DNA of 64,000 nt, from contig NZ_JADPMP010000015.1 of assembly GCF_015686655.1 (NCBI RefSeq), positions 38,754 to 102,753 on the forward strand, written 5' to 3'. Numbering within the stretch: position 1 is the stretch's first letter; every line of letters starts with the position of its first letter. Origin of the DNA: Pontibacter sp. FD36 (lineage in GTDB: Bacteria; Bacteroidota; Bacteroidia; Cytophagales; Hymenobacteraceae). The translations under genes were made by a program, and so were the position numbers. Positions 52,050 through 61,527 of this stretch are shown piece by piece. The notes under the pieces are model-generated. The model was given only the letters and a program-made list of their open reading frames with translations, did no database searches and was not told the origin of the DNA.

Positions 52050-52834
52050 AAGGTGTCTGCATGAAGAATGTCAGAATAGTCAATTTTAAGGGAGATGGTG
52101 CGCCCAGAGATCTGCTCCTCGGCCACCTCAATATTGAACACCTTTTCCTCCGGGAAAGTGAATTTCTTGAACACGAACACATTCCGGTACTTGCGCTTGA
52201 AGCTGCCTATATCATAAAGCTGAAAAACTGGCTGCATCTCTACTTGTTGAAAGTTAGTGGCCTTGACAACCTTTTTATCCTCTATTTTAAACCGTATCTG
52301 ATCGATTGTATAGGGAATGTTGGTGTCGTTCTTTAGGGAGAGATCAACAAAGAAATAATCCCCCACCGTATAGATGTTGTTCAGCCTTGCCCGCATCCCC
52401 TGCCCTTTCGTAGTCACACTATTGAACTGGGGCTTTCGTTGGAGGGCCAGCAGCGCAAACCGCGCCATGTCCTCCCGGCTCATGGCCACAGCTGGGTTCA
52501 GGTAATCATCTACCTGGGTAGGGTCTATACGCACCTCCGTATCTGCCCGATCCGCTCGGCTGTAGGCTAGCTTATACTGCACAAGGAAGCGTTCCCCAAC
52601 GATGGTGATAACACCCGGTTTTGCGCCACCGTGCTTGGGTTTGACCCGAAGGATGTTGGCGACAGGTATATCCCCCGCTACATCATCTGTGGAGATATCT
52701 ACATACTGTATCGGCTCAGGACTCACAATATGCGTGGAGATGCTTTCATGCACGTGCACTACCTGAAGAGAATCCTGTGCCGAGGCTGAAAACAGCAGGG
52801 CAAACAACACATATAGAAGGAATAGCTTTTTCAT
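52046..52834 (-). CDS. traN: Conjugation protein TraN (DUF4138, VirB9-like)
   Basis: Protein of 262 residues with a signal peptide (MKKLFLLYVLFALLFSASAQ). TraN/DUF4138 features: PEPIQYVDISTDDVAGDIPVANILRVKPK and VITIVGERFLVQYKLAYS. It forms the periplasmic part of the type IV secretion core like VirB9. Short 1-base gap to traM. Its stop overlaps the start of the TraO-like gene. Confidence 0.88.
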   Translation of the reverse strand: MKKLFLLYVLFALLFSASAQDSLQVVHVHESISTHIVSPEPIQYVDISTDDVAGDIPVANILRVKPKHGGAKPGVITIVGERFLVQYKLAYSRADRADTEVRIDPTQVDDYLNPAVAMSREDMARFALLALQRKPQFNSVTTKGQGMRARLNNIYTVGDYFFVDLSLKNDTNIPYTIDQIRFKIEDKKVVKATNFQQVEMQPVFQLYDIGSFKRKYRNVFVFKKFTFPEEKVFNIEVAEEQISGRTISLKIDYSDILHADTL

Positions 52835-52835
52835 A

Positions 52836-54017
52836 TTATTGGGCTTTATTATCTATCAAATAAACAATGGTGTTGTACTTCAACTTAGCTTTGTTCTTCC
52901 GGATGGCTTTGCCAGCGGCGCGGGTGGTGGTCTGAGAAACCCTTTCCAGCATAGAATAAAGCATTTGGCTGCCATTGTCAGGTGAATCCTCAAAAGTAAA
53001 TGACTGACCACTGCTCACATTCCCGGCAAGCTCTTTTGTAAAGTCCCTGAACTGTGAATCCGGGACATATAGCCCAGCCAAGCCGTCGTTATCGTAGATA
53101 CTCAGGTCTACCGGGATGATTTGGTTGCCGTAGAGTATAGAGCGGATGGCTATCTCAATTCGTTGGGCACTGAAACCGGAAACAGTGCCGTAGAGGTAGC
53201 TGCCTTTCTTTATTTCGTAGTCCCGCACATAGATGTCATCCAGCAAGCGAATCCTGATCCTGCCGCCTTGCATCACCTTCAACCCTTCGTCCAGAATAGC
53301 TCTGATAAACTGCTCCTCACCGTCTGCTGTAATGGTATTGAAAAAGGCTTTGTTCGTATTCCTGTATTTGGTCACGGGTAATGGTGCCGGCTCTTGCTTC
53401 TCGGAAGCCGGTGCATGGACCATCGGCGGCTGCGACCCCCTACGAGAAGGCACAGGCTCCTCTCCTACCCGGCTCAGGCTGTCAATAAACATCATCTGCT
53501 CCCGGAACAGCCGCATCTCCTCTTCATATGCCGATTCAACCTTTCGCATCGGGCGGGTTGACCGTCCAGGCACAGAGGTAGTAGCCGATGCATAGCGCTC
53601 TGAGCTGAGGCGCTGCCGCTGGCTTACCCGCTCCATAAACCCCTCCGGCTGCTGATCCGATAGGATGCGGTTATTGAGACTGTCGAGCATCCGCCGCTCC
53701 TCCTCCGTGTACACGCTGCCATAGGCCATGTCCCTGGGGTCTACCCTATCCTGTCCGATTTCCTGCATGGCCGAGTAGTCGGTCCTATACTTAAACTCGT
53801 CCTGAAAAGCCGAGAATTTATCCTTCATGTCCCGCTTTCTGAGGTTGGCATCCGGAAGGGAGGTATTAAGGGCTGTTGTCTCGGTGAGCTCCACTTTCGT
53901 TTGTGCTGCGGTGGTTGCCGGTGTCATGTCCAGCCACAAGTAATTAAGCAGGACAAGAAAAGGCAGTATGATGAGCGGGATGGCATATCTGGGATGCCGA
54001 AAGTTAATTCTCTTCAT
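52836..54017 (-). CDS. traM: Conjugation protein TraM (VirB10-like)
   Basis: Inner-membrane protein of 393 residues. N-terminal helix (about 10-30), a long low-complexity, coiled middle, and a C-terminal TraM domain from about 225 on (RIRLLDDIYVRDYEIKKGSYLYGTVSGFS, VDLSIYDNDGLAGLYVPDS) that resembles VirB10/TrbI. It spans the periplasm as a core-complex energy sensor. Its start overlaps the end of the small gene at 54004. Confidence 0.87.
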   Translation of the reverse strand: MKRINFRHPRYAIPLIILPFLVLLNYLWLDMTPATTAAQTKVELTETTALNTSLPDANLRKRDMKDKFSAFQDEFKYRTDYSAMQEIGQDRVDPRDMAYGSVYTEEERRMLDSLNNRILSDQQPEGFMERVSQRQRLSSERYASATTSVPGRSTRPMRKVESAYEEEMRLFREQMMFIDSLSRVGEEPVPSRRGSQPPMVHAPASEKQEPAPLPVTKYRNTNKAFFNTITADGEEQFIRAILDEGLKVMQGGRIRIRLLDDIYVRDYEIKKGSYLYGTVSGFSAQRIEIAIRSILYGNQIIPVDLSIYDNDGLAGLYVPDSQFRDFTKELAGNVSSGQSFTFEDSPDNGSQMLYSMLERVSQTTTRAAGKAIRKNKAKLKYNTIVYLIDNKAQ

Positions 54018-54390
54018 GGATGATTCGGTTTAAACGCTGATCAATATCTTTGAGAAAAACACTGTCTTGGGCACGCAGGCTGTCAGGATTCAGCTGCCTG
54101 GCCGCGTTATAGAGCTTTATCAGTTCCAGCATGTCTGCGGTACTCGACCTGCCTATAGTCATCTTGCTGCCAGAAGTATCAAGTTGCCTGTACAGCTTGC
54201 CAGCCGATACTGCATAGGTCCCCTGGTGCAGGTGCCGGGCAACTAGCAATCCTATGACAGCCACAGAAAGTAAAACCAGCATGGCCAGCACCACTGCTTT
54301 TGGATTCGAGGCACAGTAGTCCCTGACACTTTCCTTGAGGTATGAAAGCCTTTGCTTTATGTTACCGCTAAAAGGATTTCTTTTCGACAT
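54004..54390 (-). CDS. Tra-operon membrane protein, TraL position
   Basis: Protein of 128 residues with one N-terminal membrane helix (residues 33-52, AVVLAMLVLLSVAVIGLLVARH) after a basic cytosolic tail, and an acidic, helical periplasmic part. It overlaps both neighbours (TraK by 23 bases, TraM by 14), so translation is coupled. Sits where TraL is found in Bacteroides operons, but the sequence does not clearly identify it as TraL. Confidence 0.6.
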   Translation of the reverse strand: MSKRNPFSGNIKQRLSYLKESVRDYCASNPKAVVLAMLVLLSVAVIGLLVARHLHQGTYAVSAGKLYRQLDTSGSKMTIGRSSTADMLELIKLYNAARQLNPDSLRAQDSVFLKDIDQRLNRIIHEEN

Positions 54391-54976
54391 ACTCCAAGTC
54401 CTTATTCATGACCGTTTTCCAGTTCTTTATCAAAAGTCCATGGGGATTGTTCTCTGTGCGCGGCACTTCCTCAAGATCCCCCTCTGTAACAAGAAGTCTT
54501 TTCATCACAGAGGTCTCCCGCTCAATGCGCTGTGTGGCGTAGTAGGTAAAGTGCCTGTTTTCGTCCACTTTAACGCTATCGGTTTTGATCGTCAAAACCG
54601 CAGAACTAGCCAGAATCTGGTTGTAATAGCCCTTCTCCTTCAGGTTGTTGTATTGTGCCAGCCCGGACTCATCGATCAGGTACATGGCCTTGGCGATGTT
54701 ATTCTTGATGTAGGCGTCATCTGGCGGTAGCGTGAAGAAGAGCAGGTGAAACATGTTCACGTGCGACTTGTATTCTACTGTCCGGTTTACCCCCAGCTCG
54801 GTCTGCTCCACCAGCAGCGGCACCGAGTGGTCGATCACATAAATCTTCTTCCGCTGCTCCTCGGCATAACGAAAGGCAAAGGCGCAAACCGTACCTACTA
54901 TAATGATGGAGGAGATAAAGCTGCCGATACTCACGGCAAATGCCAGCTTCATTTTCTTTTCGAGGTTGTTTATCAT
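54368..54976 (-). CDS. traK: Conjugation protein TraK (VirB8-like)
   Basis: Protein of 202 residues with an N-terminal membrane helix (10-35) and a periplasmic NTF2-like domain as in VirB8. The segment VIDHSVPLLVEQTELGVNRTVEYKSHVNMFHLLFF is diagnostic for TraK. It bridges core complex components. Its end overlaps the next gene by 23 bases. Confidence 0.87.
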   Translation of the reverse strand: MINNLEKKMKLAFAVSIGSFISSIIIVGTVCAFAFRYAEEQRKKIYVIDHSVPLLVEQTELGVNRTVEYKSHVNMFHLLFFTLPPDDAYIKNNIAKAMYLIDESGLAQYNNLKEKGYYNQILASSAVLTIKTDSVKVDENRHFTYYATQRIERETSVMKRLLVTEGDLEEVPRTENNPHGLLIKNWKTVMNKDLEYVEKKSF

Positions 54977-54993
54977 AGCAAGCGCTTTTTAAT

Positions 54994-55989
54994 TTATTTT
55001 AAAATTCCTCCGGCCGCCTTCGCAGCTCCTCCTGCCATTGTACCAATGGCATTACCCACACCCGTGGTGTGCACGATCCAGGTGGAAATAATGGGAATGG
55101 TCAGCATGGCCAATCCTCCCACAATCAAGGAGACAATGTAGAAACTGATGCCGCCAGAGGGGAAGGAAACGTAGGCAATGAACATCTCTTCGTTGCCCAG
55201 TACTGCCTTCAGGATATCTATTTCCTTCATCAACCCATACTTGACCAGCACAAAGGAGATGGACATAATGATATAGCCCAGTCCCGAGTACAGCCCTACG
55301 GAAATATAGCGGGCAATCCAGGCCAGGTAGGAGTCCCGAAAGCCCGGCAGCACGCTAAGGGCAAAGGAGAAGGGGCCCAGGATCACCAGAATGCCTGCAA
55401 AGATGATCTGCAGGAAATAGATAATGTAGGAGCATACCTGAAAGATGCTGATCACAATCCACTCCACCACCATCATCGCCGTAAAGTGCAGCTTGGCCAT
55501 CAGCATCAGGTAATAGCCTTTCATTTTGTTAAACAGGGGTTGCAGGTCAATCCCCATCGTTTCGTACCAGCTCGCATCACTGGCCTCACTCTCAATCCGC
55601 TCAAACTCGGCGCTGCTCTCAGAGAGCTTCCGGGCCACAGAGTCTACCAGCGCGAGGCGTTCCCGGTGCAAATCCTCCACCTGGTCTACTTGTGCACCGT
55701 ACATGCCTTTTGCCTGATCATTAACTAGCTGCAGCGGCAGGTTCACAGCGTCGATAAATCCTGGCCAGAAAACAATCACCAGTGTTAAGGCGAAAGGACG
55801 CAGCAAAGGCATGATGCGAAGCGTTTCATCCCCGGCCATCATTTTGTAAGCCTCCAGGCCGAAGTACAGCAGCATGCAGATGGCGCATAGCGCCTGCGCA
55901 TCATACAGGAAAACACTCACCAGGTCCTGTATATTGAGAAAGAGCCCGTCGAACAGGTCAAATATGGCTTTATCGATTAATTCACGCAT
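54994..55989 (-). CDS. traJ: Conjugation protein TraJ (VirB6-like)
   Basis: Polytopic inner-membrane protein of 331 residues with about 7 helices. The conserved TraJ opening MRELIDKAIFDLFDGLF and the large 'FAGILVILGPFSFALSVLPGFRDSYLAWIARYISVGLYSGLGYIIM' region are present. TraJ contributes to the inner-membrane channel. It follows the gene at 55994 with a 4-base gap. Confidence 0.87.
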   Translation of the reverse strand: MRELIDKAIFDLFDGLFLNIQDLVSVFLYDAQALCAICMLLYFGLEAYKMMAGDETLRIMPLLRPFALTLVIVFWPGFIDAVNLPLQLVNDQAKGMYGAQVDQVEDLHRERLALVDSVARKLSESSAEFERIESEASDASWYETMGIDLQPLFNKMKGYYLMLMAKLHFTAMMVVEWIVISIFQVCSYIIYFLQIIFAGILVILGPFSFALSVLPGFRDSYLAWIARYISVGLYSGLGYIIMSISFVLVKYGLMKEIDILKAVLGNEEMFIAYVSFPSGGISFYIVSLIVGGLAMLTIPIISTWIVHTTGVGNAIGTMAGGAAKAAGGILK

Positions 55990-55993
55990 GGCA

Positions 55994-56617
55994 TCAGTCG
56001 GTTAAGTCCTGACTCGTTTTAAAGAGAGAGATGAGCCGCCTGAAATCATTCCTCAAGGCCGTAAGCTCCCCGATGTATACCCGCAGCTGCTCCCCTTTTT
56101 TGGCATCGTCCAGGTAAGCGTCCAGGATGATCCCGATGTCGGCGTTAATTCTATCCCGCTCGGCATGGATGGCCAAAATATAATCTGCCTGCACCCCGGC
56201 CTGTACCGCCTCGGCATTCATCCCCAATAGGGCAGTGTTGAGTTCATCGATCTTCTTTTTATACAGGAGGTGGTATCCTTTATTCAGGGACCTGTCGGCA
56301 AACTTGAACATCTCCTGCTCATATACCTGGCTTACAGCTTCCTCCTGCGCCTCCGCCTTCACCCTGTTCTGGCTCAGCAAAGCCATGGTAGGGGCAAGCT
56401 GCAGCATGTTCCGCCTGTCAGGTCCTTTCCTGTATTTGTTATGGAAAAGAATAAAGTACCATTTCGGGTTGAACTTTCCCCAACGGGTAACAACCTCCCG
56501 CTCCAGCTGGTACCTTGTGTTTTTACTGTTAACTGGCTGCACGCCCTGCCCCAGGGCATCTGTAAAGAGTACAGGAAACAGGGCCAGGCATAAAGCGGGT
56601 ACACATAACGTCTTCAT
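55994..56617 (-). CDS. Secreted tra-operon protein of unknown function
   Basis: Protein of 207 residues with a signal peptide (MKTLCVPALCLALFPVLFTDALG). The mature part is helical, with a conserved YFILFHNKYRKGPDRRNMLQL segment and many charged heptads. It is positioned between the TraI-like and TraJ genes. It does not match a Bacteroides Tra protein I can name. Likely a periplasmic assembly factor. Confidence 0.6.
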   Translation of the reverse strand: MKTLCVPALCLALFPVLFTDALGQGVQPVNSKNTRYQLEREVVTRWGKFNPKWYFILFHNKYRKGPDRRNMLQLAPTMALLSQNRVKAEAQEEAVSQVYEQEMFKFADRSLNKGYHLLYKKKIDELNTALLGMNAEAVQAGVQADYILAIHAERDRINADIGIILDAYLDDAKKGEQLRVYIGELTALRNDFRRLISLFKTSQDLTD

Positions 56618-56632
56618 AACAGTAGAGACAAT

Positions 56633-57304
56633 TTACTTCTTGATTGCCTTGTACTCCTCCATCAGGGAGCGGATGATCGCCTGGCTGTTGTCAGGGTAGG
56701 CAAGCCCCATCGGGTTCATGGTCTTCAAAAGTCCCGCGTACTTGGCCACACGCATCTTGCGCGTAATGGAATAGGCCAGGCCCCGCATCACCCGCAGCTC
56801 GTCCACCACATGGCGGATAAGGGAGAGCCTGTCAGCGTTGTTCATCAGGTTCACATCCGTGCCGATGACAGCCACCTGGTAGATATAGGTAAACAGGTCG
56901 GATGTACGGTTGATCAGCTCCAGCTCTGTCTTGGCAGCGATCAGGAGCAGCTCGTTATCACCGCGCGCCAGTTCCATCATTTGGTTTTGGTAGTGGCCTA
57001 TGTCTGCGGCAATTTGGGAGGCATAAATAATGTTTTTACTCTGCCCGATAATGGATTGCACAGATTTGAGAGAGTTGTACATCTTTTCCTCCAGCTCTTT
57101 GATCTGCGTCATCTTCAGGCTAATGGTAGTCTGTAAGGCCGCAATCTTTCCTTCGTTTTCCTTAATGTCGTTTAAGGCCGCCTGCTGGGCCGTATGGTTC
57201 ACAACAAGTGTGGAGACGACCGCTGGGTCAAAAACAACCTGCTGAGCTAGTACATGACCTGTTACCAGGCTCATGAAGCTAAGCGTGTAGAGGTACTTTT
57301 TCAT
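56633..57304 (-). CDS. TraI-like secreted conjugation protein (VirB5-like)
   Basis: Protein of 223 residues with a signal peptide (MKKYLYTLSFMSLVTGHVLAQ). The mature N-terminus VVFDPAVVSTLVVNHTAQQAALNDIKENEGKIA matches the VirB5/TraI-type pattern of a conserved opening followed by long coiled coil helices. Such proteins cap or help assemble the pilus. It overlaps the start of... the traG stop by 26 bases. Assigned by position and fold pattern, not strong identity. Confidence 0.65.
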   Translation of the reverse strand: MKKYLYTLSFMSLVTGHVLAQQVVFDPAVVSTLVVNHTAQQAALNDIKENEGKIAALQTTISLKMTQIKELEEKMYNSLKSVQSIIGQSKNIIYASQIAADIGHYQNQMMELARGDNELLLIAAKTELELINRTSDLFTYIYQVAVIGTDVNLMNNADRLSLIRHVVDELRVMRGLAYSITRKMRVAKYAGLLKTMNPMGLAYPDNSQAIIRSLMEEYKAIKK

Positions 57305-59723
57305 AGCTGCGTTGCAAAATTAGGTGAACAAATTCATTTAGCTTAAGCCCCGAGGCCTTGAAGTCTGCGACAAACCTTTCCAAGGCCTCCCTGTAATTTC
57401 CATACTTGCTCAGGTACACTTGTATGGCCTCTTTTTCCTGGCGCTCGGTGGTAAAGGTCAAGTACTCTTCTAGCGATACCTCCACGCCGTACACCTCACC
57501 GGTGGACCCGCGCTTGATGTAAACTTCCTTGAAGCGGCCCCGCCCCTCTTTGTTGTCGAGGCTGTTGATGGTAAATATCTTCTTGCGCTCCACCTCATTG
57601 ATAGAGAGCAGCGCGGCGATCTCATCGAAATTGTCCTTGAACTTGGTCTGGTCCAAAAGGCAGATGGTATCGGAGTTGTTGATGATAGAGTTCTTAACCA
57701 CAACATTGCCGATGATATCATCCAGCTCCTGCGTCACGACCACGGCCTCTCCCCAGAATTTGCGGACCGTTTTATAGACGTAGAGGATATAGCCGGCCAT
57801 CAGCGGAGAGGCAATGGCCTTCCAGGCCTCCTCGATGATGAGGGCCTTACGGTTCTTCTTGTGCCGCATTTTCTGCAGGAACACGTCCATGATGATTAGG
57901 GTGGTGATCGGGAATAGTACCTTATGCTCTTTGATGGCATCAATTTCGAAAACAATAAAGGGCTCATCAAAAAGGGTGGTATCCAGCTCGTTGTTCAGGA
58001 TCTGGCCATACGCCTCCCCTTTGCAGAACTTCTTGAGGATAAACCGATAACTGGTCAGGTCAAAGTTAATGGACTCTTTTTGTGTGATCTCGTCGATCTT
58101 TCTGATGGAGAAGTCATAGAAGGACTGGAAGGAAAGGTAGCTGCTCTCCAAGCCGTTTTCAAAGTAGTATTGGTAATAGGAAGTGATAACGGAAGAGAGG
58201 ACGCTGTCCTCAATTTGGCTGACAGTGCCCTCGGCACCTTTCCAGAGCAGGCCCACCAATGACTTGAGAAACTCCCGCTTCTCCTCGTTGAATTCGGCAG
58301 CAGAGATCCGGAAGGGGTTCATGGTGATAGGCTGCTCCTCGGAGTAGGTAATGTAGCGGCCCCTGTAGTAGGCACACAGGCCGGAGTAACTGTGTCCGGT
58401 ATCCACCAAAATAACATCTGTGTGCTGCAGGGCATACTGCCGGATCAGGTGGTTCATGAAAAATGACTTCCCTGCTCCCGAAGGCCCCAACACGAACTTG
58501 TTACGGTTATTCATCCGGCCTGAGAAGATGGGCGCATCACTCGTGTCAATCGTGATAGGAATCCCCTGCCGGTCCGTGAAGTATACCTGAAAGCTGGATG
58601 ACTCACTTTGCAGTAAACGTTCTTTAAAAAGCAGACATAAGGCCGCGTCTGAAGTAGTCAAAAATTTATCATATACTTTAAGCTCCGAACTATTGCCGGG
58701 CAAGGCACACCGGAATAGTTCGAGTTGGTTATATGCGTTTCGGGAGGGAATAATACCAATGGAAAACAAAGCGCTTTCCAGATAGTTAGCAGCACGGTCT
58801 ATCTCCTTTTCTCTGGCTGAAAGCAGCACGCTGTAGTGTCCGTACACGAGCAGCTGGTTATCCTTGGCGATATCGGCCATCACCTGATCAATATCCTGCA
58901 CACTCAGATCATTGGCCGGGTCAGGCATGGAGAGGTGTTTCTTTCTTTTGGCCTGCAGCCTGGCCAATTCATGGCGCTGATCAGGGATTTGGATCACCTG
59001 GTTGTACACAAGGCAGTCACAACCTGGCACCTGGTGCAGAAAATGCATCAGGTCTACCGGGAGGCTGTACCCTATGTGAAGCGCTGTGTTTGGCTTAAGA
59101 TTGGACGGAAAGTTGATCTCATCTATGTCCACAAGCGAGATACATCGGATAACGCTGTCACCGACTTGCAGGCCTTCCTCTGAGGCAAGGAGGTTATTGA
59201 GCGCATAAACCTCATCGGAAAAGTTGAAGGCAAGAATGCGGGAAATAAACTTCTTCACCTCTATCTCTTTCAGAGCATAGGGCTTGAAAGACCTGCTCTC
59301 CAGTATGTCCAGCACTTTGGCAACGTTCCGCTGGAATGCTTTGAAGTCTTTCTCGTCATATGTAAAGAAGCTGGAGCGCCGCACGCCCCTTGTTATAGTC
59401 AGGTATGTAGAAACATCCAGGTACTCTCTTCCTGCAAATGCCTCCTGAAATTTCTGACTCAGGAGATCATCCGTTTGCTTCGGCACATAGCGCTTCCTGG
59501 CTAGTATGTCCGTTTTCTGAAGGGTGTAGCCTGCGCCTAGAATTTTAACGATGTTGGCAAAGGTCTGGTGGAAGAGATAGTATGCCTCCACGTCTGCACA
59601 GTACTGCAGGGCTGGATTTTGTACTTTGATGATAACCGAATAGTCTCCGCGCTCATGATATAGAATATCATGGGCATGACGGTCTATGCCAATGTATGGC
59701 AGACCAAACCGCTGCTTTTTCAT
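57279..59723 (-). CDS. traG: Conjugation ATPase TraG (VirB4-like)
   Basis: Cytosolic ATPase of 814 residues. The N-terminal half is the TraG/VirB4 N domain (YIGIDRHAHDILYHERGDYSV). Walker A is LGPSGAGKS at about 411-419 and Walker B is RKALIIEEAWKAI near 625-635. It powers pilus assembly and transport. Its end overlaps the start of the TraI-like gene by 26 bases. Length and motifs fit the Bacteroides family. Confidence 0.9.
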   Translation of the reverse strand: MKKQRFGLPYIGIDRHAHDILYHERGDYSVIIKVQNPALQYCADVEAYYLFHQTFANIVKILGAGYTLQKTDILARKRYVPKQTDDLLSQKFQEAFAGREYLDVSTYLTITRGVRRSSFFTYDEKDFKAFQRNVAKVLDILESRSFKPYALKEIEVKKFISRILAFNFSDEVYALNNLLASEEGLQVGDSVIRCISLVDIDEINFPSNLKPNTALHIGYSLPVDLMHFLHQVPGCDCLVYNQVIQIPDQRHELARLQAKRKKHLSMPDPANDLSVQDIDQVMADIAKDNQLLVYGHYSVLLSAREKEIDRAANYLESALFSIGIIPSRNAYNQLELFRCALPGNSSELKVYDKFLTTSDAALCLLFKERLLQSESSSFQVYFTDRQGIPITIDTSDAPIFSGRMNNRNKFVLGPSGAGKSFFMNHLIRQYALQHTDVILVDTGHSYSGLCAYYRGRYITYSEEQPITMNPFRISAAEFNEEKREFLKSLVGLLWKGAEGTVSQIEDSVLSSVITSYYQYYFENGLESSYLSFQSFYDFSIRKIDEITQKESINFDLTSYRFILKKFCKGEAYGQILNNELDTTLFDEPFIVFEIDAIKEHKVLFPITTLIIMDVFLQKMRHKKNRKALIIEEAWKAIASPLMAGYILYVYKTVRKFWGEAVVVTQELDDIIGNVVVKNSIINNSDTICLLDQTKFKDNFDEIAALLSINEVERKKIFTINSLDNKEGRGRFKEVYIKRGSTGEVYGVEVSLEEYLTFTTERQEKEAIQVYLSKYGNYREALERFVADFKASGLKLNEFVHLILQRSYEKVPLHA

Positions 59724-59771
59724 GGCTAAGAAAAGTGATGACGTTAAAATTGTGCTGCCAGGGCCAGCCCC

Positions 59772-60074
59772 CTATCTTCGTGAAGAACGCCTCCATTGTG
59801 CGGGCATGATGTATACCCCTTTGGACTTCGTTTTATGATGCAACCCTTTCTTCTGCTGTATAGCCGTAAACCCCATACCGCCGAAAGTCACGACCACCAA
59901 GGCTACCAGACCTGAAAAGAAGTTGAGCGAAACAGATAAGACAACTGCCGCAAAGAAGCCAGTTAGAACGGAGGCCAGGCCCCAGTAGATATATCTACCT
60001 TTGAAGGATTTAAATACAAGGGGTTTTTGCAGCCCCTTGTAGACATTAAATCCTCTGTTATCTTCAGGAGCCAC
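59772..60074 (-). CDS. traF: Conjugation protein TraF (DUF4133, VirB3-like)
   Basis: Protein of 100 residues with two membrane helices (about 28-48 and 51-73) and a basic C-terminal tail. FNVYKGLQKPLVFKSFKGRYI is typical of DUF4133. VirB3-like inner membrane component paired with the TraG ATPase. Its start is 3 bases after the traE stop. Confidence 0.87.
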   Translation of the reverse strand: MAPEDNRGFNVYKGLQKPLVFKSFKGRYIYWGLASVLTGFFAAVVLSVSLNFFSGLVALVVVTFGGMGFTAIQQKKGLHHKTKSKGVYIMPAQWRRSSRR

Positions 60075-60077
60075 GGC

Positions 60078-60371
60078 TTACAAGCCGAAGAAGGCTTTGA
60101 TCACCACCCCCACCACCATCAGGAATACACAGGACCCCATCCACCCCATGACAGCCTTTTGTGTGTCCTGGTCTCCGGAGTTCCACTTGATGTACACCCT
60201 AACTCCCCCAATCAGGCCAACAATAGCTCCGATGACCAGGATTAGGTTGCCTACAGGGTCAATGTAAGTTTGGAGTTCAGAGGCTCCGGCATCAATGCCT
60301 CCGGCCCCTTGAGCAAAGGAAGATGGGACAGCGAGGACTACCAATACGAGCATAGCAAGTAACTTTTTCAT
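60078..60371 (-). CDS. traE: Conjugation protein TraE (DUF4134, pilin/VirB2-like)
   Basis: Protein of 97 residues from ATG 60371 (MKKLLAMLVLVVLAVPSSFAQ), signal peptide cleaved near 21. GIDAGASELQTYIDPVGNLILVIGAIVGLIGGVRVYIKW and VGVVIKAFFGL give two helices of a VirB2-type pilin. Likely forms the pilus. An upstream ATG at 60383 would add MTEI. It is followed by traF 3 bases later. Confidence 0.88.
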   Translation of the reverse strand: MKKLLAMLVLVVLAVPSSFAQGAGGIDAGASELQTYIDPVGNLILVIGAIVGLIGGVRVYIKWNSGDQDTQKAVMGWMGSCVFLMVVGVVIKAFFGL

Positions 60372-60395
60372 AATCTCTGTCATTGAGTTAAAAAT

Positions 60396-60806
60396 TTATG
60401 AAGAAAAAGGTATTGCGTTTGAAAGTCGCCTGGCGTTCTGAAGGAACTCCTCTAGGGGTATCCCCTGCCCTATCACGGGCATGGCGACACTGTTCTCCGA
60501 GGCCGTCTGGTGCGCAAAGGCATGCCCGTCGGCTGCAATAGGATACTCTTGGAGACCGCTATCCAAGGGTTGCTCCTCCTGCTCGTAATCCTCATAATCC
60601 TCCTCGAATTCTTCCTCTAGGTAATCCTCGTCCACAATGTCTTGGGGTGTCTCTGTAGTGTCTACTAAATCTGAAACACTGTACTGCGCCACCATATCTG
60701 CGGCTACGCCTTTTGCATTTCGAAGGTACAGGTCAAACAACAGGTTACCTGCATAATAAAGCACATAGAGTACTGCTACCGTAGCAAAGAAAACGCCCCA
60801 AGACAT
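60396..60806 (-). CDS. Tra-operon membrane protein with acidic tail (unknown)
   Basis: Protein of 136 residues: one N-terminal membrane helix (3-23) followed by a strongly acidic linker (DEDYLEEEFEEDYEDYEQEEQ) and a polar C-terminus. No known Tra protein could be named; the location matches TraD-like small genes in related operons. An AT-rich 150-base region upstream (60807-60960) with the palindrome TATACGTATA at 60895-60904 probably holds the operon promoter. Confidence 0.55.
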   Translation of the reverse strand: MSWGVFFATVAVLYVLYYAGNLLFDLYLRNAKGVAADMVAQYSVSDLVDTTETPQDIVDEDYLEEEFEEDYEDYEQEEQPLDSGLQEYPIAADGHAFAHQTASENSVAMPVIGQGIPLEEFLQNARRLSNAIPFSS

Positions 60807-60894
60807 AGCTATATAATTTAAGTTAAAACATCAATTTACAAACTAGACATTCCTACTTTAAATATATAATCGATATGAAATACGGTTTTATACT

Positions 60895-60904
60895 TATACG
60901 TATA
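60895..60904. promoter_or_regulatory. Palindrome in the tra operon promoter region
   Basis: TATACGTATA, a perfect 10-bp palindrome in an AT-rich 150-base gap. It is a candidate binding site for a transfer regulator such as the XRE protein at 49175; there is no direct evidence. Confidence 0.35.
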
Positions 60905-60960
60905 TTTTAAGATTAGATTATTTATTTATATACTTTTTTACCTAATGTTATAGATTCAGC

Positions 60961-61455
60961 TTAGTTCAAGAACTTGTTATCCGTTCTATCTCGGAGCCTT
61001 TGGATCTCCTCTTTATGCTCTTCAATAAATTTGGCAAACAGGTAGCTTGCCAGCACATTGATTTTGATCCCTCCTTTTTTCTTCAGCAGGTCTAGCACTT
61101 CGTGTATATGCACGTCCACATAAACTGTTTTGGAGGTAAAGGTAAACTCATCCTTCGCACTATCGAGCTCAGCAAGCAGTTGTTCAAAGCTCAAACCTGA
61201 CGCTGCTTTACCCGAAGCCTTTGCAGCTGTCTTTTTCGAGGAAGGCGCCTCCTGCTTTTTGCCTGCTGTAGCGGTAGAAGAAGCCTTAGGCTTTTCACCT
61301 TTTTTGCCCGATTTTGAAACTGCGGGCGCCATCTCTTCTTTTTCCTCAGGAACTGGTTGAACAGCTTTCTCTTCTGCGTTTTTCTGCTGAGGAGCCTGTC
61401 CTATGCTTTGCTTAAAGCTCTTGATGTCAAACCCTTTGTTACCTGCTGTAGCCAT
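60961..61455 (-). CDS. TraB-like (DUF3408-like) transfer protein
   Basis: Protein of 164 residues. The first 100 residues are Lys/Ala/Ser-rich and low complexity (KASSTATAGKKQEAPSSKKT-type repeats). The C-terminal domain KTVYVDVHIHEVLDLLKKKGGIKINVLASYLFAKFIEEHKEEI resembles the ribbon-helix-helix-like end of DUF3408/TraB proteins that accompany TraA. It probably binds DNA at the transfer origin or partners with ParA. Assigned by pattern and location. Confidence 0.6.
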   Translation of the reverse strand: MATAGNKGFDIKSFKQSIGQAPQQKNAEEKAVQPVPEEKEEMAPAVSKSGKKGEKPKASSTATAGKKQEAPSSKKTAAKASGKAASGLSFEQLLAELDSAKDEFTFTSKTVYVDVHIHEVLDLLKKKGGIKINVLASYLFAKFIEEHKEEIQRLRDRTDNKFLN

Positions 61456-61527
61456 GAATATTATACGTTATTTAATTAAAATGTTTCAATTATTGAATAT
61501 TAATATAAATTTTATTTAAAGAATCTT